Shown here one piece after another: positions 1 through 8,518 of a stretch of DNA of 64,000 bases; the stretch's first letter is position 1, and every line of letters begins with the position of its first letter. Source of the DNA: Bifidobacterium catulorum (lineage in GTDB: Bacteria > Actinomycetota > Actinomycetes > Actinomycetales > Bifidobacteriaceae). Made by a program: the position numbers and the translations under genes. Where the stretch lies: the NCBI RefSeq assembly GCF_003129925.1, contig NZ_QFFN01000004.1, forward strand, positions 62,001-126,000, in the 5' to 3' direction. Under the pieces are notes generated by a model. It was not told where the DNA came from. It searched no databases and saw only the letters and a program-made list of their open reading frames with translations.

Positions 1-150
1 CGTCGCGCCGGTCGATGCAGCACCAACCCCGTCGGCGTCCGCGGAACCGCACGCCCCCAATGCGGCCATCGCGACCAGCACCATGATGGCCACGCACATC
101 ACCGCCGCATTATGCAGCGCCCGGACAATCCGCGGATTCATTCCCATCAT
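1..150 (-). CDS. Lipoprotein, N-terminal fragment (runs off the window)
   Basis: Only the first 50 codons are inside the window. Reading leftward from an ATG at 150, the peptide has a short charged start, a hydrophobic core (about residues 15-31) and the lipobox LGAC, so it should be exported, lipidated on the cysteine and anchored to the outer face of the membrane. An AAGGAG ribosome site sits a few bases upstream of the ATG-ATG pair, supporting the start at 150; the second ATG at 147 is also possible. The mature part is cut off, so the function cannot be named. Solute-binding lipoproteins of sugar importers begin this way, but that is only a guess from the neighbouring sugar symporter. Confidence 0.75.
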   Translation of the reverse strand, partial: MMGMNPRIVRALHNAAVMCVAIMVLVAMAALGACGSADADGVGAASTGAT

Positions 151-266
151 CGCTCCTTCGACGTTTCCCCATTTATAGGCCAGTTCCACCGCACCGCCCA
201 CGTCGTCGCCGCGACCGCCACACATTCCGCGCAAGATTCTTCCCGCGGCGACCATACGGCAACGAT

Positions 267-315
267 TCGATAACAACGGTTGCGAATCCATAACGGTTTC
301 CGCCGTTGTTATCGA
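267..315. promoter_or_regulatory. 13-bp inverted repeat in a divergent intergenic region
   Basis: TCGATAACAACGG (267-279) and its exact reverse complement (303-315) are separated by 23 bp, with a further short AACGG/CCGTT pair inside the spacer. It lies between the leftward lipoprotein gene and the rightward sugar symporter, about 170 bp upstream of the symporter promoter. It could be a two-site operator for a LacI-type regulator or a structured element. Nothing else is evident in 151-484. Confidence 0.45.
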
Positions 316-484
316 CGTCGCCCTCGATTCCCGCCCTCGATTCCCGCCGGCCGCCCATCGTCGTCAACCACCGTTAAAAACCAACAATCACAAGGGATTC
401 GTCGTTTCCGTTCGATCACTTCACTTTTCTCCGATCGATCGAAAACCACCTCGTCCGAGATGATGCGTCCGTTATTTTTCACTA

Positions 485-513
485 TTGACATCATTTGCCC
501 CCGCATCTAGCAT
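485..513 (+). promoter_or_regulatory. Sigma-A type promoter for the GPH symporter
   Basis: A perfect -35 TTGACA (485-490), a 17-bp spacer and a -10 TAGCAT (508-513). Transcription would begin near 520, giving a 5' leader of roughly 115 nt before the ATG at 637. Confidence 0.7.
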
Positions 514-636
514 CAGCTTTGCGTTAGCGGTCACAACGGGTTCGGCGTATATATGGTTGCGGTTATCCATCGCCTGCGTCCTTGTATTGCCGACCTGTCG
601 TGAAAGCGGTTTCATCATATTGGGAAAGAGGGAGTA

Positions 637-2076
637 ATGAGCAGCGCCATTACCACCAGCTTCAAAGAGAAGCTGGGACTCAAGGACTATGTCGCCTACG
701 GCTTCGGCGATATGGCCATCAACTTCACGTTCGGCTCGCTGGGCATGTTCGTGGTCTACTTCTACACCGACATCGTCGGCATCTCGGCGGCCGCGGTCGG
801 CACACTGATGCTCATCTCGCGTTCGTTCGACGGCATCATCGACGTCTGCGTCGGCACACTCGTCGACAAGACCCATTCCAAGTGGGGCAAGGCCCGCCCG
901 TGGCTGCTGTTCGGCGCCATCCCGTTCGGCATCCTCACCGTCACGCTGTTCGCAGTACCGCAGAACGCATCCGACACCGTGAAGATCATCTACATCTTCA
1001 TCTCCTACAACCTCCTCATGATCGCGTTCTCGTCGATGGCCATCCCGTACGGCACACTGAACTCGCTGGTCACGCAGGATCAGGGCCAGCGCGAGAAGCT
1101 CAACCTCTCCCGCATGTTCCTCGCACAGTGCGGCATCCTCATCATCACCAACGCCACCATGCCGCTGGTCAACGCCTTCGGCGGCGGCCAGATGGGCTGG
1201 GTGCTCGCCTACGCCGTGCTCTCCGTCATCGCCTGCATCCTGTTCTGGATCGTGTTCGGCACGCAGAAGGAACGCGTGAAGATCGCCAAGGGCACCAAGA
1301 AGAAGAGCCAGTACCCGTTCAAGGTGGAGATCAAGGCCTGGCTCAAGAACAAGTACTGGTTCATGGCCTTCGGCTTCCTCGCGTTCTTCCACGTGGCCTA
1401 CTCCCTCACCCAGGGTTCGCTCGTCTACTACGCCAAGTACTACCTGCACCAGCCCGACGCGGTCGGCGTGCTCACCCTCGCCTACCTGCTGCCGGCCATG
1501 GTCGGCATCCTCTCCTGCACCAAGCTGTTCCCGAAGTTCGGCAAGACCCGCGTGGTCATCGTCTGCCTCGTGGTCTCGATCATCGCCTACCTCCTGCCGC
1601 TGTTCGCCAAGGAAAGCTACGGCTTCATCGTGTTCACCCAGATCGTGAAGGGCATCGTCTACGGCCCGATCCTCGGCTCCATCTGGGCGTTCTTCCCCGA
1701 CACCATCGAATACGGCTACTGGAAGACCAAGATCCGCGTCGAAGGCCTGCTCTACTCCGGCGGCTCGCTCGGCCAGAAGATCGGCCTGGGCATCGGAACC
1801 GCCATGGTCGGCTGGGTGCTTGCCGCGGGCGGCTACGACGGCGCCAAGGCCGTGCAGTCCGCAGGCGCCATGGGTGCCATCGACATGATCTACGTGTGGC
1901 TGCCGATCATCTTCTTCGTCATCTGCATCGTGCTCATGGCCATGTACCGCATCGACAAGATCTTCCCGAAGGTCATGAGCGATCTGGCCGAGTGGAAGGC
2001 CAACGGCGCCCCGAAGCCCGACCCGGAGTTCCAGAAGCTCCTCGACGAGGCCGACGCCAAGGCCAGCGACAAGTAG
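637..2076 (+). CDS. GPH-family sugar:cation symporter (major facilitator)
   Basis: A 479-residue polytopic membrane protein with about 12 hydrophobic segments. The stretch at residues 65-90 (D65, D69, D77, then GKARPW) is the cytoplasmic loop signature of the glycoside-pentoside-hexuronide family, which includes melibiose and lactose permeases. It should import a glycoside with Na+ or H+. The C-terminus is a short charged tail with no PTS IIA domain, unlike LacS of lactic streptococci. In bifidobacteria close relatives often carry lactose or other galactosides; the substrate here is not shown by the sequence because no glycosidase is adjacent. The ATG is preceded by GAGGGAG. It is monocistronic between a sigma-A promoter and a strong hairpin. 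Confidence 0.88.
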   Translation: MSSAITTSFKEKLGLKDYVAYGFGDMAINFTFGSLGMFVVYFYTDIVGISAAAVGTLMLISRSFDGIIDVCVGTLVDKTHSKWGKARPWLLFGAIPFGILTVTLFAVPQNASDTVKIIYIFISYNLLMIAFSSMAIPYGTLNSLVTQDQGQREKLNLSRMFLAQCGILIITNATMPLVNAFGGGQMGWVLAYAVLSVIACILFWIVFGTQKERVKIAKGTKKKSQYPFKVEIKAWLKNKYWFMAFGFLAFFHVAYSLTQGSLVYYAKYYLHQPDAVGVLTLAYLLPAMVGILSCTKLFPKFGKTRVVIVCLVVSIIAYLLPLFAKESYGFIVFTQIVKGIVYGPILGSIWAFFPDTIEYGYWKTKIRVEGLLYSGGSLGQKIGLGIGTAMVGWVLAAGGYDGAKAVQSAGAMGAIDMIYVWLPIIFFVICIVLMAMYRIDKIFPKVMSDLAEWKANGAPKPDPEFQKLLDEADAKASDK

Positions 2077-2115
2077 GACGGCCACGCGCTGCCGTACCTA
2101 CCGTACGGGTTCCTA

Positions 2116-2151
2116 GATGATCCCCGCCAGGATTTCCCGGCGGGGATCATC
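2116..2151 (+). terminator. Hairpin terminator after the GPH symporter
   Basis: A perfect 13-bp stem (GATGATCCCCGCC, 2116-2128, with 2139-2151) closes a 10-nt loop. There is no good T tract, so termination is inferred from stem strength and position. Confidence 0.7.
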
Positions 2152-2212
2152 GTATTGCGCTCTACGGATTCCCGGGTCATGGACCGGTATGTCATAACGG
2201 CGGAACGACCCC

Positions 2213-2248
2213 CACACCAATACCATCGCCCACACCAATACCATCGCC
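2213..2248. repeat. Two perfect 18-bp tandem copies
   Basis: CACACCAATACCATCGCC occurs twice head to tail (2213-2230 and 2231-2248) in a gene-free stretch. No open frame in 2152-2618 looks like a gene. Confidence 0.7.
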
Positions 2249-2475
2249 ATTGTGACGGACGACGGCACGAAACCGACGAAAACGCGTCGATGTCCTTCAC
2301 CGACGCAAGCCGGGAATCCACAAAACGTTGCAATTTCAATGCTCTATCGAACGCCGACGACGATACGCGACGGACAGAGACGCAAAACGGACAAAATGCG
2401 ACGTCGTCCGCCGGCGATGTCCCGTTTCTGGTGGATTGGAGTGCGAAACCGGCGATGACACGACCAGAATGAGGC

Positions 2476-2549
2476 TATAGGCCAGAATGTGGGGTATAGG
2501 CAGAATGTGGGTTTATAGGCAGAATGGGATCATAGGCCAGAATATGTGT
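2476..2549. repeat. Four imperfect ~19-bp tandem repeats
   Basis: Units of the form TATAGGC(C)AGAATGTGGG start at 2476, 2495, 2514 and about 2531; the last two have diverged. A partial unit may precede them. They are followed by a run of TTTTGTGCC-like pyrimidine-rich units (about 2560-2590). The array lies downstream of the tRNA-Gly terminator and codes for nothing recognisable. Confidence 0.65.
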
Positions 2550-2618
2550 CCGCTTTCGTTTGTGCCTTTTGTGCCTTTTATGCCTTTTCCAAAACGTAAA
2601 ACACGCCAAAAACATCAA

Positions 2619-2642
2619 GGACCGTTGGAATTCCAACGGTCC
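2619..2642 (-). terminator. Terminator of tRNA-Gly, a perfect 24-bp palindrome
   Basis: The stem ends read GGACCGTTGG and the whole 24 bp is self-complementary. On the minus strand it is followed by a T-rich stretch. Its core, CGTTGGAATTCCAACG (2623-2638), recurs elsewhere in the window with the same CGTTG/CAACG arms. Confidence 0.75.
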
Positions 2643-2646
2643 TCAG

Positions 2647-2720
2647 TGGAGCGGACGACGGGAGTCGAACCCGCCTCTAAAGCTTGGGAAGCTTTCATTC
2701 TACCGATGAACTACGTCCGC
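2647..2720 (-). tRNA. tRNA-Gly (anticodon CCC)
   Basis: A complete cloverleaf reads leftward from 2720. The acceptor stem pairs GCGGACG with CGTCCGC, the anticodon arm is AAAGC-TTCCCAA-GCTTT (loop with CCC), and the T arm is GGCGGGTTCGACTCCCGTC-like. The discriminator base is U, as in glycine tRNAs, and a CCA end is encoded at 2647-2649. A palindromic terminator follows directly. Confidence 0.93.
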
Positions 2721-2897
2721 AAAGGCGTGCATTTTTGCACGAAATATCAGTCTAGCATATAACGGACGAGAAACGCCAGCCGGGCAGGTCTTCAATCGGT
2801 CGATCATCCGAATCCCGCCGGCCGTTCGGGCAGACGCAATGCACGTGCACAAGCAAAAAGCCACGCACCGCACATGGTTCGCGCAACGGAAGGACGC

Positions 2898-3830
2898 CTA
2901 TCGCATCGAGATGCGCTGTCCGGGGACGGCGCCAGCCTGCCGCAGTTCGTAGCTCATCTGCATGAGTCGGCGGATGCGTTCCTCGGTCGGCGGATGCGTC
3001 GAGAACAACCGGCTGAGACCGCCGGCGGAGAACGGATTGGCGATCATCAGCGCGGAGACGCTTTGCGTGCCGGCGGTCTGACGCATCGGCGCCATCGGTA
3101 TGCCGGACTCGATCTTGCTGAGCGCGGAGGCGAGCGCCTCGGGGTCGCCGGTCAGACGGCTGCCGTCCTCGTCGGCATCGAATTCGCGCGTGCGACTGAT
3201 GGCCATCTGGATGAGCGAGGCACCGATCGGGGCGAGGATCATCGTGACCAGCAGACCCAATATCCCGCCGCCGCGGTTGTCTTCGTCGTCGCTGCCGCTA
3301 CCGCCGCCGAAATACATGAGTGAATAGCCGAGATAGGTGATGACGGTGGACATGGCCGACGCAATCGCGCCGGTGAGGATGTCACGGTTGTAGACGTGCA
3401 TGAGCTCGTGGCCGAGCACGCCGCGAATCTCGCGTTCGTTGAGCAGCTGGAGGATGCCCTGCGTGCAGCATACGGCCGCGTGGCGTTCGTTGCGGCCGGT
3501 GGCGAAGGCGTTCGGTGACAGCGTGGGCGCGATGTAGATGCGCGGCATGGGTTTGCCGGCGCGGGCGGAGAGTTCGCGGACGATGCGGTACAGCGTCGGC
3601 GCCTCCTGCTCGGAGACCTGCCGTGCGCCCATCGATGCGATGGCGAGCTTGTCGGAGAACCAGTACGAGATGAACGTGGTGCCCAGACCAATGCAGATAT
3701 AGATGCCGAGCGTGCCCCGGCGGCCGCCGGTCAGCCACCATATGAGCATGATGATCGCCCACATCAGCGCAAACAACAGGGTGGTCTTCAAGCCGTTGAA
3801 GTGGCCACGCACGCGTATTTCTCGGTCCAT
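2898..3830 (-). CDS. htpX: HtpX-type membrane zinc metalloprotease
   Basis: A 310-residue inner-membrane endopeptidase for quality control of membrane proteins. Two N-terminal membrane segments (about residues 15-34 and 41-57) precede the catalytic part. The HELMH zinc motif is at 141-145 and the third ligand is E216 in REFDAD. Two more hydrophobic segments (about 155-173 and 188-209) sit between them, as in the family. There is no Shine-Dalgarno sequence; instead TACGTT lies 7 nt before the ATG, which suggests a leaderless message. It is a single gene, with the tRNA-Gly gene downstream of it. Confidence 0.92.
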   Translation of the reverse strand: MDREIRVRGHFNGLKTTLLFALMWAIIMLIWWLTGGRRGTLGIYICIGLGTTFISYWFSDKLAIASMGARQVSEQEAPTLYRIVRELSARAGKPMPRIYIAPTLSPNAFATGRNERHAAVCCTQGILQLLNEREIRGVLGHELMHVYNRDILTGAIASAMSTVITYLGYSLMYFGGGSGSDDEDNRGGGILGLLVTMILAPIGASLIQMAISRTREFDADEDGSRLTGDPEALASALSKIESGIPMAPMRQTAGTQSVSALMIANPFSAGGLSRLFSTHPPTEERIRRLMQMSYELRQAGAVPGQRISMR

Positions 3831-3960
3831 GGGACCAAACGTAACCAGCGAGACTGGATATTTGCTGAATGTCCGTTGTTAACGGTGCGCAAGGCCGAAA
3901 AACACGAGTTGCGAGGCTTTGCCTTGTAAAGAACCGGAAATTTCGGGATGTACCGCCCGC

Positions 3961-5001
3961 CTATTCGACGGTCGGAATCGGCTGAAGATAGTGGCGGGCG
4001 GTTTCGGCGAGCTCGTTGCGCAGCAGGCCGAGGGATTCGCGAGCGTCGTGGACGCGGGTGAGGATGCCGACCTGGCGGCTGGCATCGGCATCACGCAAGG
4101 CGCAGGCCACGAGATCGTCCTGCACATGGATCTTCGTATCGAGCGTGGGGACGAGGGAGACGCCCATGCCCATTTCGACCAGGTTCTGCGTGGCCCAGTA
4201 GTCGTCGGTGGAGTGACGTATGTCGGGCTGGAATCCGGCGCGGGAGGCGAGCTTGAGCAGATTGGCGCGGCAGGTGGCGCAGCCCGCGATCCATGTCTCG
4301 GCGTGCGCCGCGGTGAGGTCGACCGGTTCGCGGTTCCGTTCGTATGCCTTGCCTATGGCGCTCGACCTGCGGACCAGAAGCCGCAGCGGATCGGCGCCGA
4401 GCGGCTCGAAATGCAGGGTTTCGTCGATGCGCAGGAAGTGCGGAAGCGTGTCATAACGAAAGATGATCGCGGCGTCGGCCTCGCCGGCGGACACCTGTTC
4501 GATGGCTTCCGGCGGCTCCATCTGCGCGAGACTGATCTCAAGGCGCGGTGTGGCGTGTTCACCATTCGTCCCGTGCTCGGCCCCTGCGGCCGCGATAAAC
4601 GCGTCGCGCGAATCGGCTCCGCCGCCATGCAGGGCCTTTTCGTCGGCGATGCTGAGACGTACGACCGTCTTCGCCACGATGGTCGAGCAGATCGAGGGAG
4701 GGGCCACGATGCGCAGATGGGCGAAACTTCCACGACGGTAGTCCTCAAGCTGGCGTTGGGCCTGGGCAAGTTCGTCGGCCATGGCCCCTCCGTGACGGGC
4801 CAGCATCGCTCCAGCCGGCGTGAGTTCGACGCCGCGGGCGGTGCGGGTGACGAGCCGCATCGCGCATTGGGATTCGAGCTTCTTGATCTGCTGGCTTATC
4901 GCGGGCTGGCTCCAGCCAAGCGCTTTGGCGGCGGCGGAGAACGAACCACAGCGTTCGATCTGCCATAGGGTCACCAGCATCTGCGGATTGAGTTCAACCA
5001 T
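3961..5001 (-). CDS. LysR-family transcriptional regulator
   Basis: 346 residues from the ATG at 5001. Residues 5-65 form the winged helix-turn-helix (CGSFSAAAKALGWSQPAISQ is the recognition region) and the rest is a periplasmic-binding-like effector domain, the usual LysR layout. It should bind DNA as a tetramer and respond to a small molecule; the ligand and target are unknown. A nine-codon upstream extension to 5028 is open, but 5001 is preferred because TACACT lies exactly 6 nt before it, fitting leaderless transcription, and the LysR fold begins right there. No divergent partner gene is adjacent, so the usual guess of the target from the neighbour does not apply. Confidence 0.85.
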   Translation of the reverse strand: MVELNPQMLVTLWQIERCGSFSAAAKALGWSQPAISQQIKKLESQCAMRLVTRTARGVELTPAGAMLARHGGAMADELAQAQRQLEDYRRGSFAHLRIVAPPSICSTIVAKTVVRLSIADEKALHGGGADSRDAFIAAAGAEHGTNGEHATPRLEISLAQMEPPEAIEQVSAGEADAAIIFRYDTLPHFLRIDETLHFEPLGADPLRLLVRRSSAIGKAYERNREPVDLTAAHAETWIAGCATCRANLLKLASRAGFQPDIRHSTDDYWATQNLVEMGMGVSLVPTLDTKIHVQDDLVACALRDADASRQVGILTRVHDARESLGLLRNELAETARHYLQPIPTVE

Positions 5002-5066
5002 GGCTCCAGTGTAGCCGGATGGTGCCATGCAAAGCCGTACCCTCCCCTCAGTCAGCCTATCGGCTG

Positions 5067-5099
5067 CCGGTTCCCCTCCTTGGCCAGGAGGGGAACCGG
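5067..5099 (-). terminator. Hairpin between the reductase and the LysR gene
   Basis: A perfect 14-bp stem (CCGGTTCCCCTCCT, 5067-5080, with 5086-5099) and a 5-nt loop. It lies just past the end of the leftward reductase gene and should terminate it. Confidence 0.7.
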
Positions 5100-5134
5100 A
5101 AAATAAGGAGGCTGCGGCTCAGCTACTCGGCGTC

Positions 5135-6583
5135 TCACTCACCGGCGGCGAGCTCGCGCATCTGCTCGGGCTCGATGACCTTCTTGTGCTCGCGGCCCTC
5201 CTTCGCGCCCTCGGCACGCTCGAACCGGTCGATGCGCTTCCACCCGGCGAAGTCGATGGGCCTGATGCCCTTGCCGGCAAGCAGCTCGTCGATCGACGCG
5301 GGATCGCGGTCCTCGGCGAACAGCCCGCGCTCCGGGGCTGCGGCGAAGTCCTCCAGCATGTGGTTCACAATCATCAGCGCGTCGGACTTGGTGGAGCCGA
5401 TCAGACCCACCGGCCCGCGCTTGGCCCAGCCGGTGGCGTACAGGCGCGGTCGCACCTCGCCGCCGTCGGCCTCGGTGGTGATGCGGCCGTCGCCGTTCGC
5501 GTTGGCCAGATGCGCGCCCTTCTCGTCGTAGGCGATGCCCGGCGCCTCGGCCGGCTTGTAGCCGATGGCGTGGTACACGGCCTCCACCGGGTAGTCCACG
5601 AACTCACCGGTGCGATGCATCCTGCCGTCGGCACCGGTCTCGGTCACCTCCACGCGGATGCCCGTCACCTTGCCGTCCCTGCCGAGTACTTCGGTGGGGG
5701 CGGAGTTGAAGTGGATGTAGTACTTGCGGTCGGCGGGGTTGCCTTCGTAGTCCACGTCGCCGTCGTCTTCCATGTCCTCGGCCATCTCGCGGATGGTGAA
5801 CAGCTCCTCGACCATCTGACGGGCGAGCTTGTCCTTGCCCGCCACCTCGATGGTCTCCTCGTCGAGGTCGAAGTCGTCCTCGTTGATGATGAGCTGCACA
5901 CCGGGCAGCTTCTCCATCTCACGCAGCTCCTGCACGCTGAACTTGGCCTGGGCCACGCCGCGACGGATGAACAGGTGCAGCACCTTGGCCTTGTTGGCCT
6001 TGATGCCTTCGTACACGTTGTCGGGGATGTCGGTCTTGGCCTTGAGGTCGTCGGCGTTGCGCATGAGTTCGCGCGCCACGTCCATGGCCACGTTGCCGCC
6101 GCCGATCACGGCCACGTTCTCGGCCTCCAACGGCCATTCGCGAGCGCCCGTGGGGTATCCGTCGTACCATTCGACGAACTTGGCGGCGCCATACACACCG
6201 TCGAGGTCGGCGCCGGGCAGGCCGAGCGGCTTGTCCTTCACGGCGCCGGTGGCGAAGAGCACGGCGTCGTAGCGGGCGAGCAGTTCGTCGAGCGTGACGT
6301 CCTTGCCGAACTCCACATCGCAGTACAGGTGGATGTTCGGGTTGTCGAGCGTCTTTTCGAGGGCGCCGGCGATGAATTTGATCGACGGATGGTCGGGGGC
6401 CACGCCGTAGCGGACCAGACCGAACGGCACGGGCAGCTTCTCGAACAGGTCGATGCGCGCGGTGGCGGGCAGGCCCAGTTCCTCGCTGCGCTTGGCGAGC
6501 TGCTTGAGCAGGATGTCGGAGGAGTATACGCCGGCCGGTCCGGAACCGATCACGGCGATGCGAAGTTCGTTAGTATCAGTCAC
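5135..6583 (-). CDS. fprA: Ferredoxin/adrenodoxin-type NADP+ reductase
   Basis: 482 residues, similar in plan to mycobacterial FprA. The FAD site IGSGPAGVYSSD is near residues 12-23 and the NADP(H) site VIGGGNVAMDVARE is near 155-168. The second FAD segment near the C-terminus (LYATGWAKRGPVGLIGSTKS) carries the conserved GW-GP-G-IG-K pattern. It moves electrons between NADPH and ferredoxin in the cytoplasm, feeding reductive biosynthesis. The start is a GTG at 6583 with TACGCT exactly 7 nt upstream and no Shine-Dalgarno sequence; an ATG at 6588 is out of frame and closes at once. The acidic insert near residues 290-300 (EDMEDDGDVDYE) looks like a surface loop. Confidence 0.9.
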   Translation of the reverse strand: MTDTNELRIAVIGSGPAGVYSSDILLKQLAKRSEELGLPATARIDLFEKLPVPFGLVRYGVAPDHPSIKFIAGALEKTLDNPNIHLYCDVEFGKDVTLDELLARYDAVLFATGAVKDKPLGLPGADLDGVYGAAKFVEWYDGYPTGAREWPLEAENVAVIGGGNVAMDVARELMRNADDLKAKTDIPDNVYEGIKANKAKVLHLFIRRGVAQAKFSVQELREMEKLPGVQLIINEDDFDLDEETIEVAGKDKLARQMVEELFTIREMAEDMEDDGDVDYEGNPADRKYYIHFNSAPTEVLGRDGKVTGIRVEVTETGADGRMHRTGEFVDYPVEAVYHAIGYKPAEAPGIAYDEKGAHLANANGDGRITTEADGGEVRPRLYATGWAKRGPVGLIGSTKSDALMIVNHMLEDFAAAPERGLFAEDRDPASIDELLAGKGIRPIDFAGWKRIDRFERAEGAKEGREHKKVIEPEQMRELAAGE

Positions 6584-6710
6584 GCATTACAGCGTAACGC
6601 ATTTGACGCTTACGGAACAGAGGGATTCGCAACGTTGTTCCGCCATGCCGGCGCGAGCGCGGCGGCGCGAGACGCACCCTCCGTCTTCTTGCATCCCATG
6701 ATTCCCGCCC

Positions 6711-6749
6711 CGTTCATATCATCCGTTCATATCATCCGTTCATATTGTT
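6711..6749. repeat. Three 13-bp tandem repeats upstream of the permease
   Basis: CGTTCATATCATC at 6711-6723 and 6724-6736 is followed by the variant CGTTCATATTGTT (6737-6749), and a looser CGTCATATCATG lies at 6760-6771. They sit 130-170 bp before the permease start, in the 298-bp gap that otherwise holds no gene, and could bind a regulator. Confidence 0.55.
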
Positions 6750-6881
6750 GACCATTCGCCGTCATATCATGTTCACCGATTGCACGGCGGGCGTCCCGGA
6801 CGCCGACCGCGCCGATATCGTCGGCAATGCCGATACGCACATAAGACACATACGAAGAGAACCATATAAAGAAGGAATCTC

Positions 6882-8348
6882 ATGACCGAGAAGACGGAGA
6901 AGGACGAGACGGCGAAGCCGCATGGCGATGCCCGCGTAGTCATGCATGACAAAAGCGACGCCGGCTACGCGAAGGACCTCAAGCCCCGGCACATCCAGAT
7001 GATCGCCATCGGCGGTTCGATCGGCACGGGCCTGTTCCTCGGCGCGGGCGGACGCCTCTCCCAGGGCGGCGCCGGCCTGACCATCGCCTACGCGATCTGC
7101 GGCATCTTCGCGTTCCTGATGGTGCGCGCGCTCGGCGAACTGGCCATCCGCCGCCCGTCCTCCGGCGCGTTCGTCTCCTACGCCCGCGAATTCCTCGGCG
7201 AGAAGGGCGCATACGTCACCGGCTGGATGTTCTTCCTCGACTGGTCCACCACGGTGATGGCCGACATCACCGCCGTCGCCGTGTACTTCCACTACTGGAA
7301 GGCGTTCGAGGTGATCCCCCAGTGGGTGCTTGCGCTCGGCGCGCTGGCCCTCGTGTTCGTGCTCAACATGATGAGCGTGAAGATGTTCGGCGAGGCCGAA
7401 TTCTGGTTCGCCGCCATCAAGGTGTTCACCATCATCGCGTTCATGGTCATCGCCATCTGGGCCATCGTCACCGGCGCCCCGGTCGGCGACACGCACGCCG
7501 GCGTCGCCAACATCACCGAACACGGCGGATTCTTCCCGATGGGCATCGCCCCGGTGTTCGCGCTCACGCTCGGCGTCGTGTTCGCGTTCGGCGGCACCGA
7601 GATGGTCGGCGTCGCGGCCGGCGAGGCGAAGGAGGCCAAGCGGGTACTGCCGAAGGCCATCAACTCGATGATCATCCGCATCTTTGTCTTCTATGTCGGT
7701 TCCGTCATCCTCATGGCGCTCGTGCTGCCGTACACCGCCTACTCGTCGAATGAGTCGCCGTTCGTCACGTTCTTCTCCGGCATCGGCATCCCGCACGCCG
7801 GTGACGTCATCCAGGTGGTCGTGCTCACGGCCGCGCTGTCGTCGCTGAACGCCGGTCTCTACGCCACGGGCCGTACGCTGCGTTCGATGGCCGTGGCCGG
7901 CTCCGGCCCGAAGTTCGCCGCACGCATGAACAGGCATCACATCCCGTATGGCGGCATCATCATCACGTCGGCTCTCGGCCTGATCGGCGTGGTGCTCAAC
8001 GCCGTGCTGCCGGCCGACGCGTTCGAGATCATCATGAATCTGGCCGGCATCGGTATCGCCGGAACGTGGGCCGCGATTCTCGTCACCCATCTCGCGTTCC
8101 TGAAGAAGGTCAAGGCCGGCGAGGAGACGCGCCCCGAATACCGCATGCCCGGCGCCCCGTACACGAACTACGTGTCGCTGCTGTTCTTCGCCATCGTCGT
8201 GATCTCGAATCTGACGAGTACGTCCGGTCGATGGACGCTGGCGCTGTTCGTGGTGGTCGTCATCGCGATGGTCGCCGGATGGTACTACGTGCGCGGACGC
8301 ATCGACGGCAATCTCATGGACGAGATGCTCGACGCCGACGAGGACTGA
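6882..8348 (+). CDS. APC-superfamily amino-acid permease, probably for asparagine
   Basis: 488 residues with about 12 membrane segments. The first one carries IAIGGSIGTGLFLGAG, the substrate-binding glycine-rich motif of the amino-acid transporter family (LysP, GabP, AnsP, CycA). An acidic N-terminal tail of about 30 residues is cytoplasmic. It should take up an amino acid with protons. The next gene encodes an asparaginase, so asparagine is the best guess for the substrate, though a hairpin separates the two and CycA-like substrates (alanine, serine, glycine) are not excluded. GAAGGA lies 6 nt before the ATG. Confidence 0.85.
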   Translation: MTEKTEKDETAKPHGDARVVMHDKSDAGYAKDLKPRHIQMIAIGGSIGTGLFLGAGGRLSQGGAGLTIAYAICGIFAFLMVRALGELAIRRPSSGAFVSYAREFLGEKGAYVTGWMFFLDWSTTVMADITAVAVYFHYWKAFEVIPQWVLALGALALVFVLNMMSVKMFGEAEFWFAAIKVFTIIAFMVIAIWAIVTGAPVGDTHAGVANITEHGGFFPMGIAPVFALTLGVVFAFGGTEMVGVAAGEAKEAKRVLPKAINSMIIRIFVFYVGSVILMALVLPYTAYSSNESPFVTFFSGIGIPHAGDVIQVVVLTAALSSLNAGLYATGRTLRSMAVAGSGPKFAARMNRHHIPYGGIIITSALGLIGVVLNAVLPADAFEIIMNLAGIGIAGTWAAILVTHLAFLKKVKAGEETRPEYRMPGAPYTNYVSLLFFAIVVISNLTSTSGRWTLALFVVVVIAMVAGWYYVRGRIDGNLMDEMLDADED

Positions 8349-8355
8349 CCCTCCC

Positions 8356-8385
8356 CGGCTCCCCGCCACGTACGGCGGGGAGCCG
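8356..8385 (+). terminator. Hairpin terminator after the permease
   Basis: A perfect 12-bp GC-rich stem (CGGCTCCCCGCC, 8356-8367, with 8374-8385) closes a 6-nt loop. It separates the permease from the asparaginase gene. Confidence 0.75.
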
Positions 8386-8437
8386 TCGGACGTATGCGCG
8401 GGCGGGGCGCAACACCCCCATCGAGACGCACCCTATT

Positions 8438-8477
8438 CTGTCCATATATAGGTACTGTCCATATACATATATATGTA
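8438..8477 (+). promoter_or_regulatory. AT-rich control region of the asparaginase gene
   Basis: Two copies of CTGTCCATATA (8438-8448 and 8455-8465) lie 17 bp apart, and a 14-bp palindrome TACATATATATGTA (8464-8477) follows, about 40 bp before the ATG. This AT-rich island in a GC-rich region is a likely promoter plus operator; no single -35/-10 pair is clear. Confidence 0.5.
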
Positions 8478-8518
8478 ATCCACGTACGTAATGCCCATCC
8501 CATGGAAGGAATCGGACG

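Noticed and set aside
472-2085. A 537-codon frame antisense to the GPH symporter
   Set aside because: The acidic/His-rich composition reflects the complement of a membrane-protein gene, with no start signal or domain.
6762-8369. A long frame antisense to the amino-acid permease
   Set aside because: It has the same bias artefact; the permease on the other strand has clear family motifs and a ribosome site.
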